Below, piece by piece: positions 1 to 6,190 of a DNA stretch of 6,190 nt. The stretch comes from Methylobacter sp. (GTDB taxonomy: Bacteria > Pseudomonadota > Gammaproteobacteria > Methylococcales > Methylomonadaceae). A program made the position numbers and the translations under genes. Below the pieces are notes generated by a model. The model saw only the letters and a program-made list of their open reading frames with translations. It had not been told where the DNA came from and did not search any database. Location of the stretch: NCBI GenBank assembly GCA_023229605.1, contig JALNYY010000196.1, positions 1 through 6,190 on the forward strand, read 5' to 3'. The stretch's first letter is position 1. The number at the start of each line of letters is the position of its first letter.

Positions 1-192
1 CGCTTTAAAACGCGCCACAAATTATAGTACAAATTTTGTCAAAACAATGATCTTGAGGCCGGGATTGCCTAACAACGCAGATGCTGAAACAAATTTTCAG
101 CCATTTGCCGCCAAACGCCGGCCCAGCCCAAAACACTCCCCAAATCCATTCGGACATGAAAAATCCGTGTGAATCCGTTCAAGCCGCGTTCC

Positions 193-225
193 AATCCGCC
201 AACTGCTGAATGCGTACGGCGGGTT
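193..225. repeat. Inverted repeat, possible dispersed intergenic element
   Basis: AATCCGCC (193-200) faces GGCGGGTT (218-225) across a 17-base loop. This is an 8-bp stem with one T-G type mismatch, which would still pair as a wobble in RNA. Short hairpins built from AATCCGCC and GGCGGATT are often scattered between genes in proteobacterial genomes, so this may be one copy of such a family. That is inference, since only one copy is in the window. No T-run follows, so it is unlikely to be an intrinsic terminator. Confidence 0.4.
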
Positions 226-271
226 AAGAACTGATGAGGTATCCATGGCTAGGAGTTTCGATAAATAATAT

Positions 272-300
272 ACGTTTAATATCAATAAATAAAATATACT
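272..300 (+). promoter_or_regulatory. Weak candidate sigma-70 promoter for bcsC
   Basis: TATACT at 295-300 matches 5 of 6 positions of the TATAAT -10 consensus and sits at the end of the AT-rich tract. No good -35 box lies 16-18 bases upstream; the bases there (around ACGTTT, 272-277) are a poor match. This could be an activator-dependent promoter. If used, it would leave a leader of about 200 bases before bcsC. Confidence 0.2.
281..294 (+). promoter_or_regulatory. Possible FleQ-like box (partial match)
   Basis: The sequence ATCAATAAATAAAA shares the nine-base core TCAATAAAT, and 10 of 14 positions overall, with the FleQ box GTCAATAAATTGAC as I recall it from Pseudomonas. FleQ is a cyclic-di-GMP-responsive regulator of exopolysaccharide genes, so a site ahead of bcsC would make sense. 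The right half of the palindrome (TTGAC) is not conserved and the surrounding tract is AT-rich, so a chance match is quite possible. Confidence 0.2.
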
Positions 301-372
301 TTCTTACAGGACATGGCGGATTTATGTTGTAAACTTGTTTCAAGTTGTGGGGGCCGCACAATGAAACGGATT

Positions 373-402
373 GGGCTATGGCATTTGTCGATTGCATAGC
401 CC
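373..402. repeat. Inverted repeat in the bcsC leader
   Basis: GGGCTATG (373-380) and CATAGCCC (395-402) form a perfect 8-bp inverted repeat around a 14-base loop. It lies about 105 bases before the bcsC start and is not followed by a T-run, so it does not look like a terminator. It could be an operator for a dimeric regulator or a hairpin in the bcsC 5' leader. The symmetry is seen directly; the role is not known. Confidence 0.45.
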
Positions 403-508
403 GCCCTAAAGTCAACGGTCAGGTTAAAAAATGGATGTGGCAACCGCCTATGAGCCTTTGGCACAAGGTTGAGTTAAATTAGGACAGACAAGAAGACAGT
501 TTTTTAAC

Positions 509-3500
509 GTGCCAATGCGTATTAACGAATTTATTATTTTACTGCCAAGCATTTTTTGTATGGTGTTCGCCACGCAAGTGCCGGCGGATAGCGTGAAACC
601 TGAATATTTTTTAAAACAACAGGTTGTGCTGGCGGAATCTAATCATCGTTACGATATTGCAGAGTCGGCGCTAGAACATTGGCTGTCTACCGATAGGAAC
701 GACCCTGACGCGTTATTTTTACAAGGCCGGATCAACATCCTAAAAGGGGATCATGTCAGCGCCAAAAAAAATATGCTCGAATTTGAAAAGCTATATCCAA
801 ACCACCCGGAGCTAAACAAGCTGAAAAGCCTATTCGAGGCGCTTGGCGCTAAAAAGCTCCAGCTCCAACAAGCGCATTTTTTAGCGGGTAACCGGCGCAG
901 TAACGAAGCCATTGCCATTTATGAACGGCTATTCCCTTACGGCATGCCGACAACAACGATAGAAATTGAATATCTGGATTTAATCTCAAAAAGAAGCGCT
1001 GCCGACTTGGCAAATACCGAAAAAATAATCAAAGAACGAAATATCCAATACCCGGGAAATCCGGAATTTGAATTGGCATTGGCGGATATTACGACACAAA
1101 AAACGCCTGACGACAAAGAAGCGCTGGCCACATACGAGCAGTTGTCGCAAAACCTGGCGTATAAAAATCAAGTTGCGCATTCATGGAAAAGGGCTTTATC
1201 GGATATTCCTGTTGAACATTTGACGACGGAAGAAATTGATAGGCTCGCCGCGGCTTATCCTGATGATGTGTCGGTAAATGCCAAAGTGCAGCAATTAAAA
1301 TCGGCCTTGGAAGACTACCGGAAACTGATCAGGGACCCCGCTTACCAAGCACAACTTAAAGGTTTTAAGCTGCTGTCCGAAGGAAAATTCGAACAAGCGG
1401 AGCAATCATTTTTATACGCAAAACACAGCCGGCCTAATGACCCGCAAATTTATAACGGCTTGGGTAGGGCTTGCCTAAACCAGTCTAAGCATGAACAGGC
1501 CTTGACTTATTTCCTTAACGGCAAAAAACTCGACACCAATAAGAACGATGATGCGGAATGGGGCGCGCTTATCTCAACAGCGCAATATTGGGAGCTTATC
1601 AACCGCGCGGATAAATTGCCGGAATCCAACAAGCCGGAGGCGGTTTCACTATACAAGCAAGGTATTGGGATTAATCCTAAAGAAGTCTACCCCTATTTGG
1701 CCATCGCAAAAATTCTAGCCAAAGATAAGGCAATTGATGGCGCGGATGCTTTCTTTGCTAAAGCGCTTAAAATTGAGGGCACTAATAAGCAAGCCCTGTT
1801 GGGGAGGATTAATCTAAGGGCTGATAACAATAACGTGGCGGAAGCCATTTCATTGGCCGAAAAATTCACCCCTGAACAAAAGGCCGTTATTGCTGACGAG
1901 CTGGTCGCCATGAAAATCAGTTCATATGTGGACGACTCTGAGTCCGCATTGAATAACCACGACCTGGAACAAGCCAATAACAAAATTGACCAAGCGCTTT
2001 CTTTAAAAACGCTAAATCCTTGGTTAACCTACCAAGCGGCCAGCATATTGAAGCGTCTGGACAGGGAAGACGATGCGGAACGCTTCATCGGCCAATTGAG
2101 GGAAAATGCCAAGCCGTCTAATGAAGGTTATTTCGCTTCTGCGCTTTATCTGGCGAAACAAAACAAGCTGCGCGAAGCTTTGGCCGAAATGGACAAAATC
2201 GACAAATCCCAACGCTCGCCAAGCGTCATTAAGAATCAACAAAGGATATGGTTGGCGTACCAATTTGCTTTGTTGGACAGCTTAATAAAAAGCGATAGAC
2301 AGCAGGCAATTGCGCATTTAAAGGTAATAGAGCCGGAGATGGCCAATGACCCTGAGCGATTGCTTAAGGTCGCGGACTATTGGCTGGACTTGGCTGAGCT
2401 TGACCGCGCCAGGAAAATCCTCGCTACATTAAAACGGGATGCGACATGGCCGGTAAATACAATGCTTGCCTATGGCGAACTGGCTTTTAAGCTCAATGAC
2501 TTGGAAAAATTGTCCGAATTGGAAAAAAACTTTGACTTTTCGGCGGCGTCAAGCGCCCAACAATTACGCTACCGTAAATTAATGCTCAAATATAAGACAA
2601 CTAAAGCAAAGCAACTTTTAGCGCAGGGCAATAAAATAGCCGCAGACCAGCTCTATTTTTCTATTATGCAGGAAGACCCGCTATTCGTTGCCGTTTATAA
2701 CCAGCTGGCAAAATTGACAGAAAATGCAGCCGATAAAAATGCCAAAACCTTAAAGGCAAGCTGGGTTGCAAGCCATATTGACCAATTGGCCAACCCTGAT
2801 AGCTATTCCGATTTTCCTGAGATAAAAAAAATACAAATGTTGCTGAAGTATGAGCAATTGGAAACCGCTGAAAAAATGCTGCAAGAAATGGCAAACGGCC
2901 CGTCTAATGAAGACCGTGCCTTGTACGATGCCTCTGAGGTTGCCTTAAGCATGAGAAAATGGGACACCGCAGAACAGCTAAGTTATACGGCGTTGCAAAA
3001 AAATAAAGCTAAAAACGGACTTGATAGCCCTACTGCCGGTGCAACCGGGCCGATCCAGTTTGCTGACGATGACAAGAAGCGGCTTTATATGACCAAGGGG
3101 GACGACTGGTTGGCGAAAAACATCAAATCCGATATTGATGGGTTGCGCAAAAGGACGGATGGTTACGTTGTGGTCGCCCCCGATTATCGGTTTGGCACTA
3201 ATACCTCGACCCAAAGCGTCCCGGTTGAAGTGGGCGTACCCTATAAAAAAATGGGACACTTCCTGTTTAGGGTGGAACCCATTTCGCTCAATGCCGCCAG
3301 CCAAGATTTAAGCACGTTACCAGCCGCCAAAGGTTATGGCAGCGCCCGATTTTGTTTTCCCAATTGCGGCTTACAGCAAGCCGCGATGCGGGCGGGCGGG
3401 GTGGGCTATAATTTCGGCTGGATCGGCGACAACTGGAAGGTGGATATTGGCAGGACGCCTGAGAATTTCTTGGTCACCGATGTCGTCGGAGGCGTTCGCG

Positions 3501-4288
3501 TGGATGGCGATATGGGCGCCTTTTCATGGGCGGTTATCGCCTCGAAACGGCCGATAACCAATACCGTACTATCCTATGCCGGGCTTGTTGACCCTAACAC
3601 CGGAAAAGTATGGGGCGGCGCAAGGCAGACAGGCATTGGCTTTAATTTGGGTTTTAACAACGGCAGTCCAATAGGCGTTTGGTCAAGTTGGCAATACCAT
3701 AAGATTACCGGCGAAAACATCCAAGACAACACCAAATTTATGGGGCAGATCGGAGCATATTGGACTGTTTGGAAGGAGCCAACGGAGATAATCAATGTCG
3801 ATTTAGGCTTAAATACTCTGCATATGCGTTATAAAAACTTTCAAGACGAGCTCACCTTGGGGCACGGCGGTTATTTCAGCCCGCAAGCGTATTCGTCCGT
3901 TTCATTCCCGCTAACCGTTTATGGCCGCTACAAAGGCTGGTCTTACTCGGCAAGGGTTTCCGGGGCATATTCGGTTTCGAAGACCGGCGATGCGCCTTAT
4001 TATCCTAACGATCCGGATTTACAGGCACGTGCCGAGGCGCTGCAAGCCGCCTCGGGTATAACGCCGATTTACAGCGGAGGCAGCAGTAATGCGACCAGTT
4101 ACGGCATTAGTTCGGTTGTGGAAAAACGGGTGACTGACCATTGGTCGGTCGGTGCGAAGCTGATAATACAACGCTCGCCCTATTACAACCCAAGCAATAT
4201 CGGGTTATATATGAAATATGACTTTAATGAACATTGGTCGCCGATTGCAACGCCACCCGTAGCGCCCGAAACTTTTGCCAATTATTAA
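509..4288 (+). CDS. bcsC: BcsC-type cellulose export protein: periplasmic TPR scaffold plus outer-membrane barrel
   Basis: BcsC moves the glucan chain made by the inner-membrane BcsA-BcsB synthase across the periplasm and outer membrane. The 1259-residue product is close to the family's usual size (about 1150 in E. coli). The N-terminus is a signal peptide with a hydrophobic stretch at about 8-21 and a likely cut after VPA (24-26). A long helical TPR region runs to about 835, with clearer repeats near 66-99, 283-316, 317-350, 392-425, 698-731 and 802-835. A Gly/Ser/Pro linker (about 836-850) leads to the BcsC C-terminal barrel, about 875-1239, with alternating aromatic/Gly strands and a GGYFSPQAY motif (1120-1128) typical of the family. 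Translation starts at GTG 509 or ATG 515, the third codon. A weak purine-rich AGAAG at 491-495 slightly favours GTG, and the mature protein is the same. Oddities are the cysteine pair C949/C953 and a 20-residue tail after the last strand. It is probably the first gene of the unit. The assignment is strong; cellulose as substrate is inferred, supported by bcsE downstream. Confidence 0.93.
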   Translation: MPMRINEFIILLPSIFCMVFATQVPADSVKPEYFLKQQVVLAESNHRYDIAESALEHWLSTDRNDPDALFLQGRINILKGDHVSAKKNMLEFEKLYPNHPELNKLKSLFEALGAKKLQLQQAHFLAGNRRSNEAIAIYERLFPYGMPTTTIEIEYLDLISKRSAADLANTEKIIKERNIQYPGNPEFELALADITTQKTPDDKEALATYEQLSQNLAYKNQVAHSWKRALSDIPVEHLTTEEIDRLAAAYPDDVSVNAKVQQLKSALEDYRKLIRDPAYQAQLKGFKLLSEGKFEQAEQSFLYAKHSRPNDPQIYNGLGRACLNQSKHEQALTYFLNGKKLDTNKNDDAEWGALISTAQYWELINRADKLPESNKPEAVSLYKQGIGINPKEVYPYLAIAKILAKDKAIDGADAFFAKALKIEGTNKQALLGRINLRADNNNVAEAISLAEKFTPEQKAVIADELVAMKISSYVDDSESALNNHDLEQANNKIDQALSLKTLNPWLTYQAASILKRLDREDDAERFIGQLRENAKPSNEGYFASALYLAKQNKLREALAEMDKIDKSQRSPSVIKNQQRIWLAYQFALLDSLIKSDRQQAIAHLKVIEPEMANDPERLLKVADYWLDLAELDRARKILATLKRDATWPVNTMLAYGELAFKLNDLEKLSELEKNFDFSAASSAQQLRYRKLMLKYKTTKAKQLLAQGNKIAADQLYFSIMQEDPLFVAVYNQLAKLTENAADKNAKTLKASWVASHIDQLANPDSYSDFPEIKKIQMLLKYEQLETAEKMLQEMANGPSNEDRALYDASEVALSMRKWDTAEQLSYTALQKNKAKNGLDSPTAGATGPIQFADDDKKRLYMTKGDDWLAKNIKSDIDGLRKRTDGYVVVAPDYRFGTNTSTQSVPVEVGVPYKKMGHFLFRVEPISLNAASQDLSTLPAAKGYGSARFCFPNCGLQQAAMRAGGVGYNFGWIGDNWKVDIGRTPENFLVTDVVGGVRVDGDMGAFSWAVIASKRPITNTVLSYAGLVDPNTGKVWGGARQTGIGFNLGFNNGSPIGVWSSWQYHKITGENIQDNTKFMGQIGAYWTVWKEPTEIINVDLGLNTLHMRYKNFQDELTLGHGGYFSPQAYSSVSFPLTVYGRYKGWSYSARVSGAYSVSKTGDAPYYPNDPDLQARAEALQAASGITPIYSGGSSNATSYGISSVVEKRVTDHWSVGAKLIIQRSPYYNPSNIGLYMKYDFNEHWSPIATPPVAPETFANY

Positions 4289-4293
4289 GCGCC

Positions 4294-4305
4294 ATTGAAT
4301 TCAAT
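4294..4305. repeat. 12-bp perfect palindrome between bcsC and the TPR gene
   Basis: ATTGAATTCAAT reads the same on both strands and fills much of the 30-base gap between the bcsC stop and the next start. It is too short and lacks the T-run of a terminator. A perfect 12-bp palindrome in an AT-rich spacer can arise by chance. A role as a protein site or mRNA processing hairpin is speculative. Confidence 0.3.
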
Positions 4306-4318
4306 TTAGAAAATACAC

Positions 4319-4870
4319 ATGCTGACAATGTTATTAAAAAAAGCTTTTATTGCCCTGGTTTTATTACACGGTACAGCGGCTTTTGCGGTCGGGAAAGAAA
4401 TGCAGGAGCAATTTGCCCAAGGCGTGGCACTGGCCCGGGCTAAAAATTATGTCCAAGCAATCCCTATTTTTTCAAAGTTAACCAAGGAATATCCGGCCTT
4501 TCCAGAACCATACAATAACTTGGCATATATCTATGCTATGCAAGGCAATTACATTAAGGCTCAAGAGGTTTTAGAATTGGCTTTCAAGAATAACCCCAGT
4601 TATGCATTGGTGTATGAAAATTTAAATATGATTTATGCCAGAATTGCGCGGGACATTTATGAAAAAGAAATTGGCGCGGAAGATAAAGGCCAGCAACCAT
4701 TAAAGAATTTTTATTTGATCGACCAATTGTTTGATAAACCCGAAAACAAAATAGCCATACAAAATGATGACAGTGAAAAAAATAACGCAACTAATATAAA
4801 AAATGCAGAGATGATCCCTGCATCACCTATGGGTACGGCGCCATCAGCGTATGCGCCTCCAGCAAAATGA
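4319..4870 (+). CDS. Small exported TPR protein encoded between bcsC and bcsE
   Basis: This encodes a 183-residue protein with a clear signal peptide: KK at 7-8, a hydrophobic core at about 9-22, and an AFA cleavage site at 21-23. There is no lipobox cysteine, so a soluble periplasmic protein is expected. Two good TPR units follow (about 31-64 and 65-98), then a third partial helix pair (about 99-118). The rest is a charged, Asn-rich segment and a Pro/Ala-rich tail (about 165-183), probably disordered. The core, with KEYPAFPEPYNNLA (56-69) and NPSYALVYENL (92-102), closely resembles a TPR family I recall from beta- and gammaproteobacteria whose function is not established. It starts 30 bases after bcsC and its stop overlaps the bcsE start, so co-expression is likely. 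A scaffold or partner role near BcsC is inference. No strong Shine-Dalgarno is visible; ATG 4328 is an alternative start that keeps the signal peptide. Confidence 0.85.
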   Translation: MLTMLLKKAFIALVLLHGTAAFAVGKEMQEQFAQGVALARAKNYVQAIPIFSKLTKEYPAFPEPYNNLAYIYAMQGNYIKAQEVLELAFKNNPSYALVYENLNMIYARIARDIYEKEIGAEDKGQQPLKNFYLIDQLFDKPENKIAIQNDDSEKNNATNIKNAEMIPASPMGTAPSAYAPPAK

Positions 4871-6190
4871 TTGCGCGCATGTTAATCGGAATTAAAAACT
4901 TAGCTGCGGATTATGGCTCAATCGACATGCCAGGATTATTTGTGATGGCTGTGCCGACATTCTCCCTTGCCACGTCTGTTTTACTGCAAACGGCTGTCAA
5001 TAATCCCGGCACCAAAACTGCCTTGATTTCTTTTACCAAGGAAAGCGGGTTATTCAGCACCACGCCTGAAATGAACCAAAAGCTGTTTGATATATATAAC
5101 GCGGGTAACCTGCTCTTGAATATTGTTTCCATCGCTGATGGCAAGCACTTATTTAATAAGATTATGGGTGAGTTTGAAAAAAAATCATTTATATCTGTTG
5201 AACTGGTCTTGATTGATATTAGCCAAGATATTTTTACACGGGTTGCCGACGATGAATTGCCAACTATTTTATTGGCATGGCAAAGTTGGTTTATCCGGCA
5301 TAATAAGACTTGTGTTTGGGTCGTTCATGGCGGCGCCTCGGCCAGTTATTTAAAAAATAAATTTTTAAAATTAAACAATCTGTTTAACGGTTTGGCCAAT
5401 ATAGTGTCCGACGGTTACGGAATTAGGTATGAAGTGGTTTTTTGGCATTTACGTTCGGCCATACAAACAAATGTTTCGTTGGATATATCATTGCATGAGG
5501 CGAATAATGAAATTTCTGTAAACGAAAGCAACGGCTTTATTCCTGACAAGAAAAATACGGCAATATCGCTGGAGCCCGGCAATCGGATTTTAGTGGTAAA
5601 GTCTGAACGTGAATTACAGGAAACATTGCCGCCGGAATGGGAAGTATTGAATTCGCTCGGCGAATTAAAGGGTGCGGATACCGGTAATATCGCAACGGCC
5701 ACAATTATTATTTATATAAATTCTAGGGTAGATATTAACTTAACGGCCAACAAAATTATTGGCTTAAGAAAAGACAATGGCGGATGGATAAAAATAATTT
5801 TAAGGGAAATGGAGCCGTGCATAAGGGCATGGGAAGAGAGGCTTATTATTGGTTCAGGCGCAAATTTGATTGTTCCTTATGGCGTGGCGTTTTTAAGGTT
5901 CCTTAGCATTGTTTATGCTCTGCAAGGCGTTTATTTAATTAGAAATATTCAGGATGGATTGGAAGATATTTCTCAAGTCAACCCGAACGGATATGGAAAA
6001 AATTATTTGCAGTTAGATGATTTTGTTAGGCAGGCCATTTCGTTGGCCGGTTCGGCGCAACGGATGGAAATTGACGCTTCGTTGATAAAACTGACGCTCA
6101 ATAGCGCAATACCTGTTGAAGAAATAGCAGGGTTATTAAAAATTAAACGGACTGGCGATATATTCACTTTTGCCAAAGATTATTTGTATT
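4867..6190 (+). CDS. bcsE: BcsE-type cyclic-di-GMP-binding cellulose regulator (3' end beyond window)
   Basis: The reading frame stays open from ATG 4867 to the window end (441 codons plus one base). E. coli BcsE has about 520 residues, so roughly 80-90 are probably missing. In E. coli, BcsE is a cytosolic protein that binds cyclic di-GMP through its GIL (degenerate GGDEF, I-site-like) domain and enhances cellulose synthesis. The decisive evidence is RTGD at 428-431 within KIKRTGDIFTF, matching the RxGD ligand motif near residue 415 in E. coli. The segment GSGANLIVP (329-337) matches the end of the preceding REC-like domain. The N-terminal IGI...L...MPG pattern (8-23) also fits the family. 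No signal peptide or membrane segment is seen. The start overlaps the TPR gene stop as ATGA, suggesting translational coupling. ATG 4879 is an alternative start that fits family N-termini equally well, and neither has a good ribosome site. The gene uses many ATT, TTA and AAT codons and looks AT-richer than bcsC. Confidence 0.88.
   Translation, partial: MIARMLIGIKNLAADYGSIDMPGLFVMAVPTFSLATSVLLQTAVNNPGTKTALISFTKESGLFSTTPEMNQKLFDIYNAGNLLLNIVSIADGKHLFNKIMGEFEKKSFISVELVLIDISQDIFTRVADDELPTILLAWQSWFIRHNKTCVWVVHGGASASYLKNKFLKLNNLFNGLANIVSDGYGIRYEVVFWHLRSAIQTNVSLDISLHEANNEISVNESNGFIPDKKNTAISLEPGNRILVVKSERELQETLPPEWEVLNSLGELKGADTGNIATATIIIYINSRVDINLTANKIIGLRKDNGGWIKIILREMEPCIRAWEERLIIGSGANLIVPYGVAFLRFLSIVYALQGVYLIRNIQDGLEDISQVNPNGYGKNYLQLDDFVRQAISLAGSAQRMEIDASLIKLTLNSAIPVEEIAGLLKIKRTGDIFTFAKDYLY

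Larger units (their letters stand above)
1..508. other. Non-coding region upstream of bcsC
   Basis: No convincing gene is visible in this stretch on either strand. The only open frames are short minus-strand ones of about 60 codons. They overlap one another and show no recognisable domain and no upstream ribosome binding site. The region contains two inverted repeats (193-225 and 373-402), an AT-rich tract at about 258-300 that could hold a promoter, and a possibly structured segment just before bcsC with CAACC at 441-445 facing GGTTG at 467-471. I see no tRNA, no intrinsic terminator with a T-run, and no tail of a cellulose synthase gene. It probably serves as the control region and 5' leader of the bcsC transcription unit, which is inferred from position only. 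Confidence 0.6.

Noticed and set aside
19..42. Minus-strand TTGACA (complement of 37-42) and TATAAT (complement of 21-26) as a leftward promoter
   Set aside because: The two hexamers are only 10 bases apart, far short of the 16-18 needed. With correct spacing the -35 match for this TATAAT is poor. A weak leftward promoter cannot be excluded but is not supported.
97..464. Three overlapping minus-strand open frames of 60-63 codons upstream of bcsC
   Set aside because: They overlap each other in different frames, lack ribosome sites, and have no recognisable domain or gene-like composition.
300..508. Cyclic-di-GMP riboswitch (GEMM class) in the bcsC leader
   Set aside because: I looked for the conserved GEMM-I core elements and did not find them on either strand; only generic hairpins are present.
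2978..3304. Minus-strand 108-codon open frame opposite bcsC
   Set aside because: It lies wholly antisense to a confident coding region and shows no domain or start signal, so it is most likely a shadow.
3336..3557. Plus-strand 73-codon open frame inside bcsC
   Set aside because: It is an alternative-frame shadow of the barrel-coding region, which has strong protein-level signal in the main frame.
4234..4443. Plus-strand 69-codon open frame spanning the bcsC end and the TPR gene start
   Set aside because: It overlaps two well-supported genes in another frame and encodes no recognisable motif.
4911..5702. Minus-strand open frames (77 and 95 codons) opposite bcsE
   Set aside because: The plus strand carries a continuous frame with BcsE motifs through this region, so these are antisense shadows.

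Overview
The window holds part of a bacterial cellulose secretion locus, with all genes on the + strand. After about 500 bases without a convincing gene come three genes: a full-length BcsC-type outer-membrane cellulose export protein (509-4288), a small exported TPR protein (4319-4870), and the first 441 codons of a BcsE-type cyclic-di-GMP-binding regulator (from 4867), which is cut off by the window edge. The BcsC and BcsE assignments rest on domain architecture and remembered family motifs. The small TPR protein belongs to a recognisable family but has no established cellulose role that I know of.

The host is most likely a gammaproteobacterium, or less likely a betaproteobacterium. BcsE is characteristic of the E. 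coli-like (type II) cellulose operons of those classes. Base composition is moderate and bcsE looks AT-richer than bcsC. The small TPR protein also resembles a TPR family common in these groups. A methylotroph-like gammaproteobacterium is an impression only; nothing here fixes the genus.

Layout: 1-508 is non-coding as far as I can see. It holds two inverted repeats, an AT-rich tract with a possible -10 hexamer, and a partial match to the FleQ box. bcsC starts at GTG 509 or ATG 515. A 30-base gap containing a perfect 12-bp palindrome separates it from the TPR gene, which overlaps bcsE by an ATGA stop/start. The three genes therefore look like one transcription unit.

Working model: BcsC provides the periplasmic TPR scaffold and the outer-membrane pore for the glucan chain. 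BcsE, in the cytoplasm, senses cyclic di-GMP through an RxGD motif at residues 428-431 and boosts synthase activity. The small periplasmic TPR protein may be an accessory scaffold. No bcsA, bcsB or bcsZ lies in the window, and bcsC is preceded by a long non-coding stretch, so the synthase genes must lie further away or downstream of bcsE.
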